Notes: generated by a model not told the origin, from the letters alone. A stretch of DNA of 64,000 nucleotides from JBDHWG01 sp046328525 (GCA_046328525.1 JAXLWK010000005.1:62001-126000); one strand, 5' to 3'. Positions 44,050 through 53,192 are shown, counted from the stretch's first letter. Translations and numbers: made by a program.

Positions 44050-44125
44050 ATGCCGACTGAAGTCGGCGCTACAACGCTCGCCGCACCGTCATGCCGACTA
44101 AAGTCGGCGCTACAACGCTCGCCGC
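44050..44125. repeat. Tandem pair of GCCGACT-AGTCGGC palindromes
   Basis: Two near-identical units with a 41-base period: GCCGACTGAAGTCGGCGC followed by TACAACGCTCGCCGC (from 44050), then the same with GCCGACTAAAGTCGGC (from 44091). Each starts with an 8-bp hairpin arm (GCCGACT/AGTCGGC). They fill most of the gap between the SCO gene and the preceding one-TM protein gene, and so interrupt the respiratory operon. No T tract, so probably not a terminator. Confidence 0.8.
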
Positions 44126-44134
44126 CCGAATTCT

Positions 44135-44896
44135 CTACCGCTGTGGCTGGCTCGGCTGCCGCCCCGAGTTCGACATGGAGGGGAACAGGTCGGCGTGAGT
44201 GCCAAATTCGAGCCTGTCAGCCTTCGGCCGCGTCGGCAGCCCACGTTGGAGCGTCAACGCCATCGCCTGGTCAATCGGGATACGCAGCGTACCGGCGTTC
44301 TTGTCCACCCACGACGGCGTATCATTCAGCAGCGCGTCCGTCCTGGCCTTGTACGTCAGCCAGTCTTCCAGCGGCTGGCCCTGGAGCGTCGGCGGAATCG
44401 GCGTCGGAACCAGCGGCGGCACGTCCAGGATCATCCGCTCCGGCGGCCCGAAGGCCGGCGGAAAGCCGGTCACAAGCCACGTCGTGACCGAAGCCACCCC
44501 GAAGGCCAGCGCGCCGAGCACGACCAGGGCCGCCAGGAAGATGTAGAACGGCCTGAGGTCCGGCTTGTCCGGCTCAACGCCCTCCTCCAGCGCCTCCTCC
44601 GTGACCCCCGTTATTTCCTCGAACGCGGCCGGGCGGCCCGTCGGCGGCCCACCGGCCGCACCTGACGCATCTTCCTCAGCTGAGACGACAGGCACGCCGG
44701 GGCGGCCCGTCGGGGAGCGACGCCAGTCGCCCTCCGCCTCGTTCGGCGCGCTCGCCCCGCCCAGCTCCGGTTGGGGGGTGCTGCGCTGATTCAGAGAGTC
44801 GAGCAGCCCGCCTTCCTCACTCGCCCCAGGCTCTTCAGCGCGCCCCTGGGGCGTCGCCTCCGACTCGTTCGGCGTGCGCTCTTCTTCAGTCGTCAT
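44135..44896 (-). CDS. One-TM protein conserved beside ACIII genes
   Basis: 253 residues. The N-terminal ~110 are acidic, low complexity. One membrane helix (~117-140, PFYIFLAALVVLGALAFGVASV) is followed by an external region with PPLVPTPIPPTLQGQPLEDW, SWVDKNAGTLRIPIDQAMAL and LQRGLPTRP. The 'WVDKxxGxxRIPIDxAMxL' block is shared with small membrane proteins that sit next to ACIII genes in other phyla (from memory; a search would confirm). No heme or metal motif, so assembly or docking is inferred. It overlaps the end of actF by 11 bases, with GGAGGTG upstream of its ATG. Confidence 0.75.
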   Translation of the reverse strand: MTTEEERTPNESEATPQGRAEEPGASEEGGLLDSLNQRSTPQPELGGASAPNEAEGDWRRSPTGRPGVPVVSAEEDASGAAGGPPTGRPAAFEEITGVTEEALEEGVEPDKPDLRPFYIFLAALVVLGALAFGVASVTTWLVTGFPPAFGPPERMILDVPPLVPTPIPPTLQGQPLEDWLTYKARTDALLNDTPSWVDKNAGTLRIPIDQAMALTLQRGLPTRPKADRLEFGTHADLFPSMSNSGRQPSQPQR

Positions 44897-46094
44897 GTTC
44901 CACCTCCGGACGGGTCGGGAGCTTGGGGTCGTGCAGCGGGAGCAGTGGCCGCCGCTTGAGCTGCCACAGGAAGAACCACACCCACAGGCCGCCTACGCCG
45001 AGGGGCGCGGTGATGTACAGCCAAGAGGTGTTCGGGTCATACGGAAACGCGGGCGCGACCCACCAGTACACGTTCACCAGGCGCATGAAGGCGAGAATGA
45101 TCGCCAGGATTGCCATCACCCGCATGTTGAGCTTGATGCTGGGCATGAGCAGCAGCATGAACGGCACGACGAAACTGACGATGGCGATGACCAGGATGAT
45201 GTACTCCCATACCCCGGCGAAGCGGCGAATGAACGGCTCCGTCTCCTCCGGTAGGTTGCCGTACCAGATGAGCATGAACTGCGAGTAAGCCAGGTACGCC
45301 CACAGCATGGTGAACGCGAACATCCACCCGCCGAGGGTCATCCAAATCTTGTACGACCACAGATGCCGCCACGGCTCGCGATAGGCGAGCAGCGCCGCCA
45401 CGGTGATGATTACGGCGAAGCCGGCGATGAGGGCGCTCGCCCCCTCCACCGCCCCGAACGCCGTCGAGGCGAACGACGGCTGGATAGACATGATCCAGTC
45501 GAAGGCGGCGAACGTCGAGGTCAGGATGAGCAGGATCATGCCGGCCGCGCTCCAGCGGCCCATGCTCTGGCGAATCTTCGGGTCGCCGGTCTGGTTCTGG
45601 CGCGCCGACAGTCGACTCAGGGCGAAGACCAGGATGAGCCAGATAGCGAAGTACAGCACCGAGCGGCCGATGAAGAATGCAGGCGTCAGCCAGCCGATCT
45701 GGAACACTTTGAATTGGTAGAGTTCGCTGAGGGCGACCACGTCCGGCCGCGCCCAAATGTACAGGTACGGAATACCGACAAAAATGGGCAGGAACAGCAC
45801 GGCCATCAGCCACATCGTGCGCATGGAGGCTTCCAGGAAGGTGCGGATGACCGCGCCCCACGGCCCGCCCGCCAGGTAGTAGACCATGGCGACGGCCATC
45901 GCGCCCCACACGACACCCGTCCAGAAGAAGACGGCGATGAGGTAGGCCGGGAAGAAGATACTCGGATTCATTAGCCAGCCGGCGGCAGTCGCCAGCAGGC
46001 CCACGATGCCGACGATGAGCGCAATCATCTGGGCGCTGCGGAACGTCGGCACGCTCTGGCCGGTTTGGGTCATCGTAGGAGACGCGGCCGCCAT
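44886..46094 (-). CDS. actF: Alternative Complex III subunit ActF
   Basis: 402 residues with ten hydrophobic segments, an NrfD/PsrC-like quinol-site membrane subunit related to ActC but shorter. Landmarks: WLMNPSIFFPAYLIAVFFWTG, LFLPIFVGIPYLYIWA, AFDWIMSIQPSFASTAFG and LAYSQFMLIWYGNLPEETE. ACIII is a quinol:electron acceptor oxidoreductase that replaces the bc1 complex, and ActF packs against ActC in the membrane arm. Its ATG shares one base with the actE stop (TAATG), so translation is coupled. Confidence 0.94.
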   Translation of the reverse strand: MAAASPTMTQTGQSVPTFRSAQMIALIVGIVGLLATAAGWLMNPSIFFPAYLIAVFFWTGVVWGAMAVAMVYYLAGGPWGAVIRTFLEASMRTMWLMAVLFLPIFVGIPYLYIWARPDVVALSELYQFKVFQIGWLTPAFFIGRSVLYFAIWLILVFALSRLSARQNQTGDPKIRQSMGRWSAAGMILLILTSTFAAFDWIMSIQPSFASTAFGAVEGASALIAGFAVIITVAALLAYREPWRHLWSYKIWMTLGGWMFAFTMLWAYLAYSQFMLIWYGNLPEETEPFIRRFAGVWEYIILVIAIVSFVVPFMLLLMPSIKLNMRVMAILAIILAFMRLVNVYWWVAPAFPYDPNTSWLYITAPLGVGGLWVWFFLWQLKRRPLLPLHDPKLPTRPEVEHDD

Positions 46095-46906
46095 TACTGT
46101 CCTCCTGCCCCGAGCGCGGTGCGCTGCTCTGGCGTGAGATCACTCACCTTGGCGTTCTGACTGAGCTGTAGCGCCCGGATGTAGGCGGCAATCGCCCAGC
46201 GGTCGTCCGGCGCGACCTGCGCCGCGTAGTCGGGCATCTGGCCGAAGCCGTTGGCGATCACATTGACATAGTAGCCAGGCGCAGCCTGCCGCAGGCGGTC
46301 AATGTGGAATGAGGGCGGCTTGGTGTAGCCGCGCTGCACAATCATCCCGTCGCCGAAGCCAGCGAAGCCGTGGCACGGCGTGCAATAGGCGTTGAAGCGC
46401 TGCTGGCCGCGCAACATGACGGCCGGTGTGATTTCGAAGGGGAACTCCTCGACGAACCCGCCGCCCGCCGGGGCTGCCTGCCCGGCGGCCGCCTGGCCTG
46501 CCGCCGGCGTCGCCCCCGCGCTCGGGGCCTGCGCGCCGCTTGCCGCTGGCGTGCCGGTCGCGCGCGCGCCCGCCGCCCCTGTCGCCGCCGGGGTCGCCTG
46601 GCCGCTCGCCGCGCCTGCCGCCGACGGCTTGCCGTTGGTGAAAGCGGCGTCCAGGCCAATCGGGCCGCGCGGAACCGTGCCCGGCTCGAGCGGACGCGAC
46701 TGCATGTTATTCTGGAAGAAGTCGGTGTGGCCCAGCGGGTAGTACTTCGGCTGGTTGCCCATCCACTGGAGGCTCTGCTGGTTCTCGTAGCGGTTGGAGC
46801 AGCCCGCCGTCAGGACGAGCAGCAGACCGAGCGCCGCCAGGCCCAGGAGTCGCCCCGAGACGATGCGCGATCGTAACGGCGATGAGAAAGGGTTAGCTCG
46901 GAACAT
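46094..46906 (-). CDS. actE: Alternative Complex III subunit ActE, lipoprotein monoheme cytochrome c
   Basis: 270 residues. The N-terminus has a hydrophobic segment ending LTAGC (lipobox, Cys ~36). After the typical ActE block (YENQQSLQWMGNQPKYYPLG, DFFQNNMQSRPLEPGTVPRG) comes a ~65-residue Ala/Gly/Pro/Thr linker, then the heme c domain with CTPCH and a distal Met probably in GFGQMPDYAAQV. The linker, with ATPAATGAAGARATG, is longer and less complex than in usual ActE proteins and resembles the linker of the META lipoprotein. GAGGTG precedes the ATG, and the start overlaps the actD end by 14 bases. Confidence 0.93.
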   Translation of the reverse strand: MFRANPFSSPLRSRIVSGRLLGLAALGLLLVLTAGCSNRYENQQSLQWMGNQPKYYPLGHTDFFQNNMQSRPLEPGTVPRGPIGLDAAFTNGKPSAAGAASGQATPAATGAAGARATGTPAASGAQAPSAGATPAAGQAAAGQAAPAGGGFVEEFPFEITPAVMLRGQQRFNAYCTPCHGFAGFGDGMIVQRGYTKPPSFHIDRLRQAAPGYYVNVIANGFGQMPDYAAQVAPDDRWAIAAYIRALQLSQNAKVSDLTPEQRTALGAGGQ

Positions 46907-47510
46907 CGAACACCTCGCGGGGCTTCAGGCTCTCCAGGAAGCTCTTCGTCCTGGCCGGGTCGTACAGCGGGTCTTTGGCCTCGATGACCAGGAAGAAGGA
47001 GTCGATACTGGCGTGCTGCGCGAACCGTGGCACGTTGAACGTCGGATGGTACGGCTCTGGCAGGCCGTTCAATATCCAGACGGCCAGGAAGCCACAGATC
47101 GCAGCGGTGAGGATCATCAACTCGAACGTCACCGGCCCCCAGGCCGGCCAGGACACCAGCGGCCGACCGCCAACATTCAGCGGGTAGACGACGACGGCCA
47201 CCCAGTATTGGAGGACGATGCCGGTGATGATGCCGATGATGCCGCCGACGACCATGATCCACGACATCGGCCGCTGGCTGAGGCCCATCCTATGATTGAG
47301 GCCGTGCATCGGGTACGGGCTATAGGCGTCGTACTTCTGGTAGCCAGCCGCCCGCACCTTCTCAACCGCAACCAGCAGATCGTGCGGCTCGTCGAACTCG
47401 GCCATCACCCCATAGGGCGGCGCCTCGATCTCGTCCGACTCGTAGTACCCGGTCGGGGCCGTAATGTCTTTGGTGCTCGGAGCTTCCAGTGCCAGGTCTT
47501 GGTCACTCAT
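46893..47510 (-). CDS. actD: Alternative Complex III subunit ActD (DUF3341)
   Basis: 205 residues. A soluble N-terminal part with APPYGVMAEFDEPHDLLVAV and YDAYSPYPMHGL, and two membrane helices (MSWIMVVGGIIGIITGIVLQ, FELMILTAAICGFLAVW), followed by a C-terminal FFLVIEAKDP region. This is the DUF3341 family, the small ACIII subunit that contacts ActC and ActB. It is nine bases after the actC stop codon. Confidence 0.95.
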   Translation of the reverse strand: MSDQDLALEAPSTKDITAPTGYYESDEIEAPPYGVMAEFDEPHDLLVAVEKVRAAGYQKYDAYSPYPMHGLNHRMGLSQRPMSWIMVVGGIIGIITGIVLQYWVAVVVYPLNVGGRPLVSWPAWGPVTFELMILTAAICGFLAVWILNGLPEPYHPTFNVPRFAQHASIDSFFLVIEAKDPLYDPARTKSFLESLKPREVFDVPS

Positions 47511-47519
47511 GGATGCCTC

Positions 47520-48995
47520 TCAATCCGCGCCCATCGAAGGCTGAGGGGCCAACGCCGGCGACTGAGGCGCCGCGTGCGCCGCTTCGTGTTCTTTGTCTTC
47601 CTCGATCTCCTCGCGCACCTCGAACACCGAGATCATCGGCAGGAAGCGGACGAAGAGGAAAATCAGCGCCAGGAACATGCCGATGGTGCCGAAGAACATG
47701 CTGAAGTCCCACTGCGTCGGCGTGTACGTGCGCCAGGTGGCCGGCAAGAAGCCTTCGGCCAGGCTCGTCACGATGATGTTGAAGCGCTCGAACCACATGC
47801 CAAAGTTAACGAACATGGCGACGATCCACAGCAGGATCGTATTGCGGCGGATGAAGCGGAACCACAGCGCCTGCGGCACGATGATGTTGCACAGGATCAT
47901 GCCCCAGAAGACCATCCAGTAGGGGCCGAAGGGACGATACCAGAAGAACAACTGACGCTCGTAGAGGTTGCCGCTGTAGTACGCCGTCCAGAACTCCATC
48001 GTGTAGCCGTAGGCCACGACGAGGCCCGACACGAGCATGACCTTCGCCATGTTATCCACGTGGCGCGCGGTCACCAGCCCCTTCAGGTCGTAGAAGCGGC
48101 GCAGCGGGATCATCAGCGTCAGCACCATGGCGAAACCGGCGTAGATCGCGCCTGCGACGAAGTACGGCGGGAAGATCGTCGCGTGCCAGCCCGGCAGGAT
48201 CGAGACAGCGAAGTCGAAGCTCACGATGCTATGCACCGAGAGCACCAGCGGCGTCGAGATGGCGGCCATCAGGTAGTAGATGCGGCCGTGGCGCGCCCAG
48301 TGCCGCGCCGAGTTGCGCCAGCCCAGGGCAAAGATGCCGGCGGTGCGGGCGATCCAGATGCGCTTGGTCTTATCGCGGAGCGACGCCAGGTCCGGCACGA
48401 GGCCGGTGTACCAGAACATGATGGAAACCAGCAGATAAGTTGTGACCGCGAACACGTCCCACAGCAGCGGGCTACGGAACTGCGGCCACATGCCGGTCGT
48501 CGCCGGGTATGGCAACATCCAGAACGCGTACCACGGGCGCCCTGTGTGCAGCAGCGGGAACAGGCCGGCGCACGCCACGGCGAACAAGGTCATGGCCTCG
48601 GCAAAGCGGTTGATGGCGGTGCGCCACGGCTGCACGAGGAGCAGGAGAATGGCCGAGATGAGCGTACCGGCGTGGCCGATACCGATCCACCACACGAAGT
48701 TGATGATGTCGAAGGCCCAGCCGACGGGGATCTGATTCCCCCAGATGCCCACCCCGCGCCAGAGCAGCCAGGTAATGGTCATCATCAGGCCCATCGTGAA
48801 CACGAAGGCAATGGCGAAGCCGACGACCCAGCCCCACGGCGTGTGACGCTGCAGAACGATGCCCAGAATCTTGTCGGTCACCGACCGCATCGTCTGCCCT
48901 GGGGCAATTAACGGATCGGGGTCATGACCGTTCGCTGCTCCGCCGTCCACAGGCACGGCCGGCGCTTGCTGCTCTTTGACCGTTGGTTCTGCCAT
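47520..48995 (-). CDS. actC: Alternative Complex III subunit ActC (NrfD/PsrC family)
   Basis: 491 residues with about ten membrane segments. Family marks: VWWIGIGHAGTLISAILLL with the conserved His, FPLLHTGRPWYAFWMLPYP, SLHSIVSFDFAVSILPGWHATIFPPYFVAG-type sequence (here VHSIVSFDFAVS, then PGWHATIFPPYF), and a long C-terminal cytoplasmic tail rich in Glu. ActC carries the quinol-oxidising site that passes electrons to the Fe-S clusters of ActB. ATG at 48995 has GGGAG upstream. Confidence 0.96.
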   Translation of the reverse strand: MAEPTVKEQQAPAVPVDGGAANGHDPDPLIAPGQTMRSVTDKILGIVLQRHTPWGWVVGFAIAFVFTMGLMMTITWLLWRGVGIWGNQIPVGWAFDIINFVWWIGIGHAGTLISAILLLLVQPWRTAINRFAEAMTLFAVACAGLFPLLHTGRPWYAFWMLPYPATTGMWPQFRSPLLWDVFAVTTYLLVSIMFWYTGLVPDLASLRDKTKRIWIARTAGIFALGWRNSARHWARHGRIYYLMAAISTPLVLSVHSIVSFDFAVSILPGWHATIFPPYFVAGAIYAGFAMVLTLMIPLRRFYDLKGLVTARHVDNMAKVMLVSGLVVAYGYTMEFWTAYYSGNLYERQLFFWYRPFGPYWMVFWGMILCNIIVPQALWFRFIRRNTILLWIVAMFVNFGMWFERFNIIVTSLAEGFLPATWRTYTPTQWDFSMFFGTIGMFLALIFLFVRFLPMISVFEVREEIEEDKEHEAAHAAPQSPALAPQPSMGAD

Positions 48996-49060
48996 TACGC
49001 ATCTCCCTCTACGCTCGAGACCAGAGGCCCTGGAAAACTATCTAGCGCCCGCCCGTATCT

Positions 49061-52000
49061 CTAGGCGTTCTTATCCTGGGGGCTTGGATTGCGGACCGCC
49101 GCCAGGAACGTCGTGCGCGGGCGAGTGTTCAGCTCTTCCAGCAGCCCGTAGTCGAGCGGCTGCTCCTTGGCCTTGCTCACCTGGCTGTTCGGGTCATTCA
49201 GGTCGCCGAAGATGATCGCGTTCGTCGGGCACGCCGCCTGGCACGCCGTCAGAACGTCGCCGTCGCGGATCACGCGGCCCTGCTTCTCCGCCTCGATACG
49301 CGCCGCCTTGATGCGCTGGACGCAGTAGGTGCACTTCTCCATGACACCACGCGTGCGCACCGTCACCTGCGGGTTCATCAGCAGCTTGAGTTGCGGGATC
49401 TCGGACGTCGGCCAGTAGTTGGTGTGCTGCAAGTAGTTGAAGCGCCGCACCTTGTACGGGCAGTTGTTCGAACAGTAGCGCGTGCCGACGCAGCGGTTGT
49501 AGACCATGTCGTTGAGGCCCTCGCTGCTATGCACCGTCGCTGCCACCGGGCAGACCGGCTCGCACGGGGCCAGCTCGCACTGCATGCACGGGCGCGGCTG
49601 GTAGTACGTGTCCGGGTTCGCCGCCTCGCCTTGATAGTACTGGTCAATCAGGAGCCAGTGCATCACCCGCCCCCGGTGCACCTCGGTCTTGCCGACGACC
49701 GGGATGTTGTTCTCCGCCTGGCAGGCCAGCGAGCAGATGTTGCAGCCGATGCACACGCTCATGTCAATGACCATGCCCCACTTGTATCCGTCATACAGAA
49801 ACGGCGGATACATGGAGCGCGAGCCTTCTTTCAAGTCCTTGCCGACATCGGCCGGTACCGCCGGCGCGGCGTGCTCCGTTCTGGCGAACTCCGGATGCTT
49901 GAGGTACTCCTCCAGCGTCGCCGACCGCACAATGTCGTCGCGGCCGATGAGCGCGTAGCTCACCTGGGTCATCGCCAGCGGATACGACGAGCCGGGAATG
50001 AGGGCAACCTCCAAGCCACCGCCGAACCACGGTGCGTCGGACGTGCGCAGCGCGTAGGCGCTGAAGCCCACGTTGTTGCCGACGTTGCCGGCCTGCGTGC
50101 GGCCGTAGCCGAGGTTGACCGTGACGGCGTTGTCGGCGTGCCCCGGCACAATCATCACCGGCGCTGTCACCTGGTTGCCCTTGTACGTCAGCGTCACCAT
50201 CTGGGTCGTCGTCTGGCCCGATGTCAGCGCTTCGCTTGGTCTTTCCTGCGGCCCGGCCGACAGCCCCGGCGTCGTGATGCCGAACCGCTGCGCCGTCGCC
50301 GGGCTCATCAGCGCCGCGTTGTCCCATGTCAGCTTGTGGATGGGGCGCGGCAGCTCTTGCAGCCAGCCGTTGTTGGCGAAGCGCCCGTCGTAGACCATCG
50401 GGTCGAGGCGAAAGACAATCTCGATGCCTGGCTGCGGCGTGGACGGGGCGGCAGCGCCGGCGAAGCCGGGACGCAGCGTGACAGGCTTCGGCTTCGAGGC
50501 CGTATCGGGGACGATGCCCTGAAAGACCGCCTTGCGCCACCACGCCTCGAAGTCGGCGGCGTTCGCCTGACCCTTCCAGTAGTCGCGCACGGTATCGTAG
50601 CCCGACTTGGTCGGGTCGTCGGCGAAGTTGTTGAGAATCTCAATGTAGGACTTGCCGCCGTAGAGCGGCGCGATCAGCGGCTGGATGATGCTCGCCGTGC
50701 CGTCGAAGGCGCGAACGTCGCCCCAGGCCTCGAGGAAGTGCGCCTCCGGCACCTGCCACTTGCACAGCGCCGAGGTCTCGTCGTGGTAGAGCGAGACGTG
50801 GGCGCTGAGGTTGACGTTCGCCAGCGCCTGCCCGAACGGCAGGTCAATCGGCGCGTTGTAGGCCGGGTTGCCGCCCAGGATGAGCAGCACCGACACCTTG
50901 CCGGCGTTCATGTCGGCAACCAGGTCCCGTAGATCGGCCAGCATGTCGGTGGGGTTAGCCTGCACCGGGTCAATGTAGTTGACCGTCTTGCCCGTGTTGC
51001 CGAGCTTGTCGTTGATGGCGGCGGCCAGGGCGTGGACAATCGGCGGCTGGCCGCTGCCGGCAATCACGATGCTCTGGCCCGCGTTCGCCTGGAGGTCGGT
51101 CACGACGGCATCCACCCACGACTGGCGCAGCCCCTGGGGGACGGCGCCGGGCGCATTGACGCTCGCGACGCCGACGCGGTTGGCGATGAGGCGCGCGAGC
51201 GGCTCGATGTCGCTGGCGCGGATCGGCAGGCGGTTGTCGGCGATGGCGCTGGTGACTGTCGGCATCGGGGTGGCGGCGTACAGCCGGTTCATGTTGGCGT
51301 CCGGCTTGCGCCTCTTGGAAAACGCCTTGGAGTACGCCAAATCCGCCGGCCCCTGGCCCATAAAGTCCGAGTCGAGGGAGACGATGACCTTGGCCTTGTC
51401 GAAGCTGTAGATCGGCTGGAGCGCCGCGCCAAACGCGAGCTGCGTCCCGGCCAGGTCCACCGATGTCAGCGCCGGCTCGTACTGCACCCACTTCGCCTGC
51501 GGGTAGGCTTTGAGGATCGCCTGAAGCTGGCTCGCCATCGTCGGCGACGTCACCGTCTCCGTCAAGATGCGCAGGCCGCTGCCGCCGGCCGCCTTCTGGA
51601 GCTCGAGCGCGCTGCGGAGCGTCGCCGAGAATGCGTCATACGGACGGATACGCGAGCCGTTGCGGATGGCCTGGGCGCGGTCCGGGTCGTACAGCACCAG
51701 GGTGGCCGCCTGCCCGTAGGCGTCGGTCGCGCCCAGGCTGGCCGCGCTGTCTAGGTTCCCCTCGATCTTGGTCGGGCGGCCCTCGTAGCTACAGACCAGC
51801 ACGCCCTTGCCGAAGCCGCTCAACGGCATGGCCGAGGCAAAGTACATCGGCATCCCCAGCACCATGCCCTCCGGCGACTTCACATACGGCACGATCTTCT
51901 TGAAGTCGAGCGGGGAGCAGGCGGCGAGGCCGCCCAGGGCGAGGGACGCGCCCATGATCTGAAGGAAGCGCCGCCGCGTCACGCCGTCGGTCCACACCGA

Positions 52001-52141
52001 GGCCATGCGCGGAAACTCGCGCTCCAGAAGCGACTGGAAGCCCTCGGCGTCCGCCAGTTCCTGGAGGGTGCGCCAGTACTTCCGATCCTGCTTAGCGGTC
52101 ACCTTCGATGCAACGTCTTCCAGATCGAGAGGCTCGGTCAT
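49061..52141 (-). CDS. actB: Alternative Complex III subunit ActB (molybdopterin-like plus Fe-S protein)
   Basis: 1026 residues from ATG at 52141, preferred over 52147 because GGGAAG is six bases upstream of the former. A twin-arginine-type TRRRFLQIMGASLALGG segment lies near residue 57. The long middle region resembles a molybdopterin oxidoreductase but shows no cofactor ligand, as is normal for ActB. The C-terminal ferredoxin domain has CIGCNICSLAC, CMQCELAPCEPVC, CVGTRYCSNNC and CTYC...CQAAC, which bind three [4Fe-4S] and one [3Fe-4S] cluster in characterised ACIII. It relays electrons from the quinol site to the cytochromes ActA/ActE. Confidence 0.95.
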   Translation of the reverse strand: MTEPLDLEDVASKVTAKQDRKYWRTLQELADAEGFQSLLEREFPRMASVWTDGVTRRRFLQIMGASLALGGLAACSPLDFKKIVPYVKSPEGMVLGMPMYFASAMPLSGFGKGVLVCSYEGRPTKIEGNLDSAASLGATDAYGQAATLVLYDPDRAQAIRNGSRIRPYDAFSATLRSALELQKAAGGSGLRILTETVTSPTMASQLQAILKAYPQAKWVQYEPALTSVDLAGTQLAFGAALQPIYSFDKAKVIVSLDSDFMGQGPADLAYSKAFSKRRKPDANMNRLYAATPMPTVTSAIADNRLPIRASDIEPLARLIANRVGVASVNAPGAVPQGLRQSWVDAVVTDLQANAGQSIVIAGSGQPPIVHALAAAINDKLGNTGKTVNYIDPVQANPTDMLADLRDLVADMNAGKVSVLLILGGNPAYNAPIDLPFGQALANVNLSAHVSLYHDETSALCKWQVPEAHFLEAWGDVRAFDGTASIIQPLIAPLYGGKSYIEILNNFADDPTKSGYDTVRDYWKGQANAADFEAWWRKAVFQGIVPDTASKPKPVTLRPGFAGAAAPSTPQPGIEIVFRLDPMVYDGRFANNGWLQELPRPIHKLTWDNAALMSPATAQRFGITTPGLSAGPQERPSEALTSGQTTTQMVTLTYKGNQVTAPVMIVPGHADNAVTVNLGYGRTQAGNVGNNVGFSAYALRTSDAPWFGGGLEVALIPGSSYPLAMTQVSYALIGRDDIVRSATLEEYLKHPEFARTEHAAPAVPADVGKDLKEGSRSMYPPFLYDGYKWGMVIDMSVCIGCNICSLACQAENNIPVVGKTEVHRGRVMHWLLIDQYYQGEAANPDTYYQPRPCMQCELAPCEPVCPVAATVHSSEGLNDMVYNRCVGTRYCSNNCPYKVRRFNYLQHTNYWPTSEIPQLKLLMNPQVTVRTRGVMEKCTYCVQRIKAARIEAEKQGRVIRDGDVLTACQAACPTNAIIFGDLNDPNSQVSKAKEQPLDYGLLEELNTRPRTTFLAAVRNPSPQDKNA

Positions 52142-52162
52142 AGTCATCTTCCCTGGAATTTC

Positions 52163-52819
52163 CTAGTGATGGCACGAGTCGCAGTTCTGCAAGGTGCCCT
52201 TGTTGATGCTGTACTCTTTGACGAGCTGGGCGCCCAACTGCGCCTGCGGGATCGGCGGCTGATAGCCGAACGTGTACACTTCCTCCCTGGGCCGCAGGTA
52301 CTGCTCCGGGTTGAAGTGACACTCCATGCACCAGCGCATCTGGAACGAATTCGCCTTGTAGATCTGATTCATCTCGTCTACGCGGCCGTGGCACGTCTCG
52401 CAGCCCACCCCTTTTGCCACATGGATGCTGTGGTTGAAGTAGGCGAACTCCGAGACCACGTTGACCATGTTCCATTCGAGGGGCCTGCCGGAGGTGTAGC
52501 TGTCGCGCACCGGGGCCAGGTAGGGGCTTTGATTCCAGATTTGCACGTGGCAGTTATAGCACGTCTTCGTCGGCGGAATCCCGGCGTACCACGAGTCCTC
52601 GACGTTCTGGTGGCAGTAGAGGCACGCGATGCCCAACTCAGCCGCGTGGTGCTTGTGGCTGAACTGGATCGGCTGGACAACCGCCTCACCCACCCAGGTC
52701 ACGTAGGGCGACCGCACGAAGAAGAAGGCCGCCGTCGCCAGGAGGCCGATCAGCACAAGAATGGCGATGATGGTCGCCTTTGCCAGGGTATTAGTGCTGC
52801 GATGGAAGATCTGAGCCAT
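52163..52819 (-). CDS. actA: Alternative Complex III subunit ActA, pentaheme cytochrome c
   Basis: 218 residues with an N-terminal membrane helix (~13-35) and five CxxCH sites: CLYCH, CYNCH, CETCH, CMECH and CDSCH. Extra His residues (HKHHAAELG, FNHSIHVA) supply distal ligands. ActA is the multiheme outlet of ACIII. GAGGAG precedes the ATG at 52819. It is the first gene of the operon; actB follows after about 20 bases, so all twelve genes to coxD read in one direction with no internal terminator. Confidence 0.96.
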   Translation of the reverse strand: MAQIFHRSTNTLAKATIIAILVLIGLLATAAFFFVRSPYVTWVGEAVVQPIQFSHKHHAAELGIACLYCHQNVEDSWYAGIPPTKTCYNCHVQIWNQSPYLAPVRDSYTSGRPLEWNMVNVVSEFAYFNHSIHVAKGVGCETCHGRVDEMNQIYKANSFQMRWCMECHFNPEQYLRPREEVYTFGYQPPIPQAQLGAQLVKEYSINKGTLQNCDSCHH

Positions 52820-53069
52820 TGCGTCTCCTCAGAGGCTTGGAGTCGCCGATGATTAGAACCGGCTTCGGCTACGCCGCCGTAGCCTGACGCGCGCGATTGA
52901 AATAGGACCGGCCTGTGAGCTTTTACCTCCGCCAACGAGGCAGCACGGCCCCGCCTTCCGAGCGGCGGAGGGATTCGATTGCGATTGGGGACGGCAACGT
53001 TTGTGCCGAGATTTGGAAAGCAAGAGGTAAAGAATTTGTCTTCAATGTTGTCAGGATGGTTTGCACCGG

Positions 53070-53097
53070 ATTATACCGGACTGCCGTGAATAGGCAA
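53070..53097 (-). promoter_or_regulatory. Probable promoter of the ACIII-caa3 operon
   Basis: On the minus strand TTGCCT (53092-53097), a 16-base spacer and perfect TATAAT (53070-53075). It is 250 bases upstream of actA, so the leader would be long. The -10 box sits inside a palindrome, CCGGATTATACCGG, that may be an operator. The 373-base gap 52820-53192 has no gene and is AT-rich in its right half. Confidence 0.55.
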
Positions 53098-53192
53098 ATG
53101 CGAACACCCACAAATCTAATCTAATTTTCAGGAATGGTGGTCTTAATCCGGTCCTAATCCTGGTCTACAAGGGTCAAAAGATTCCGGGCGCG

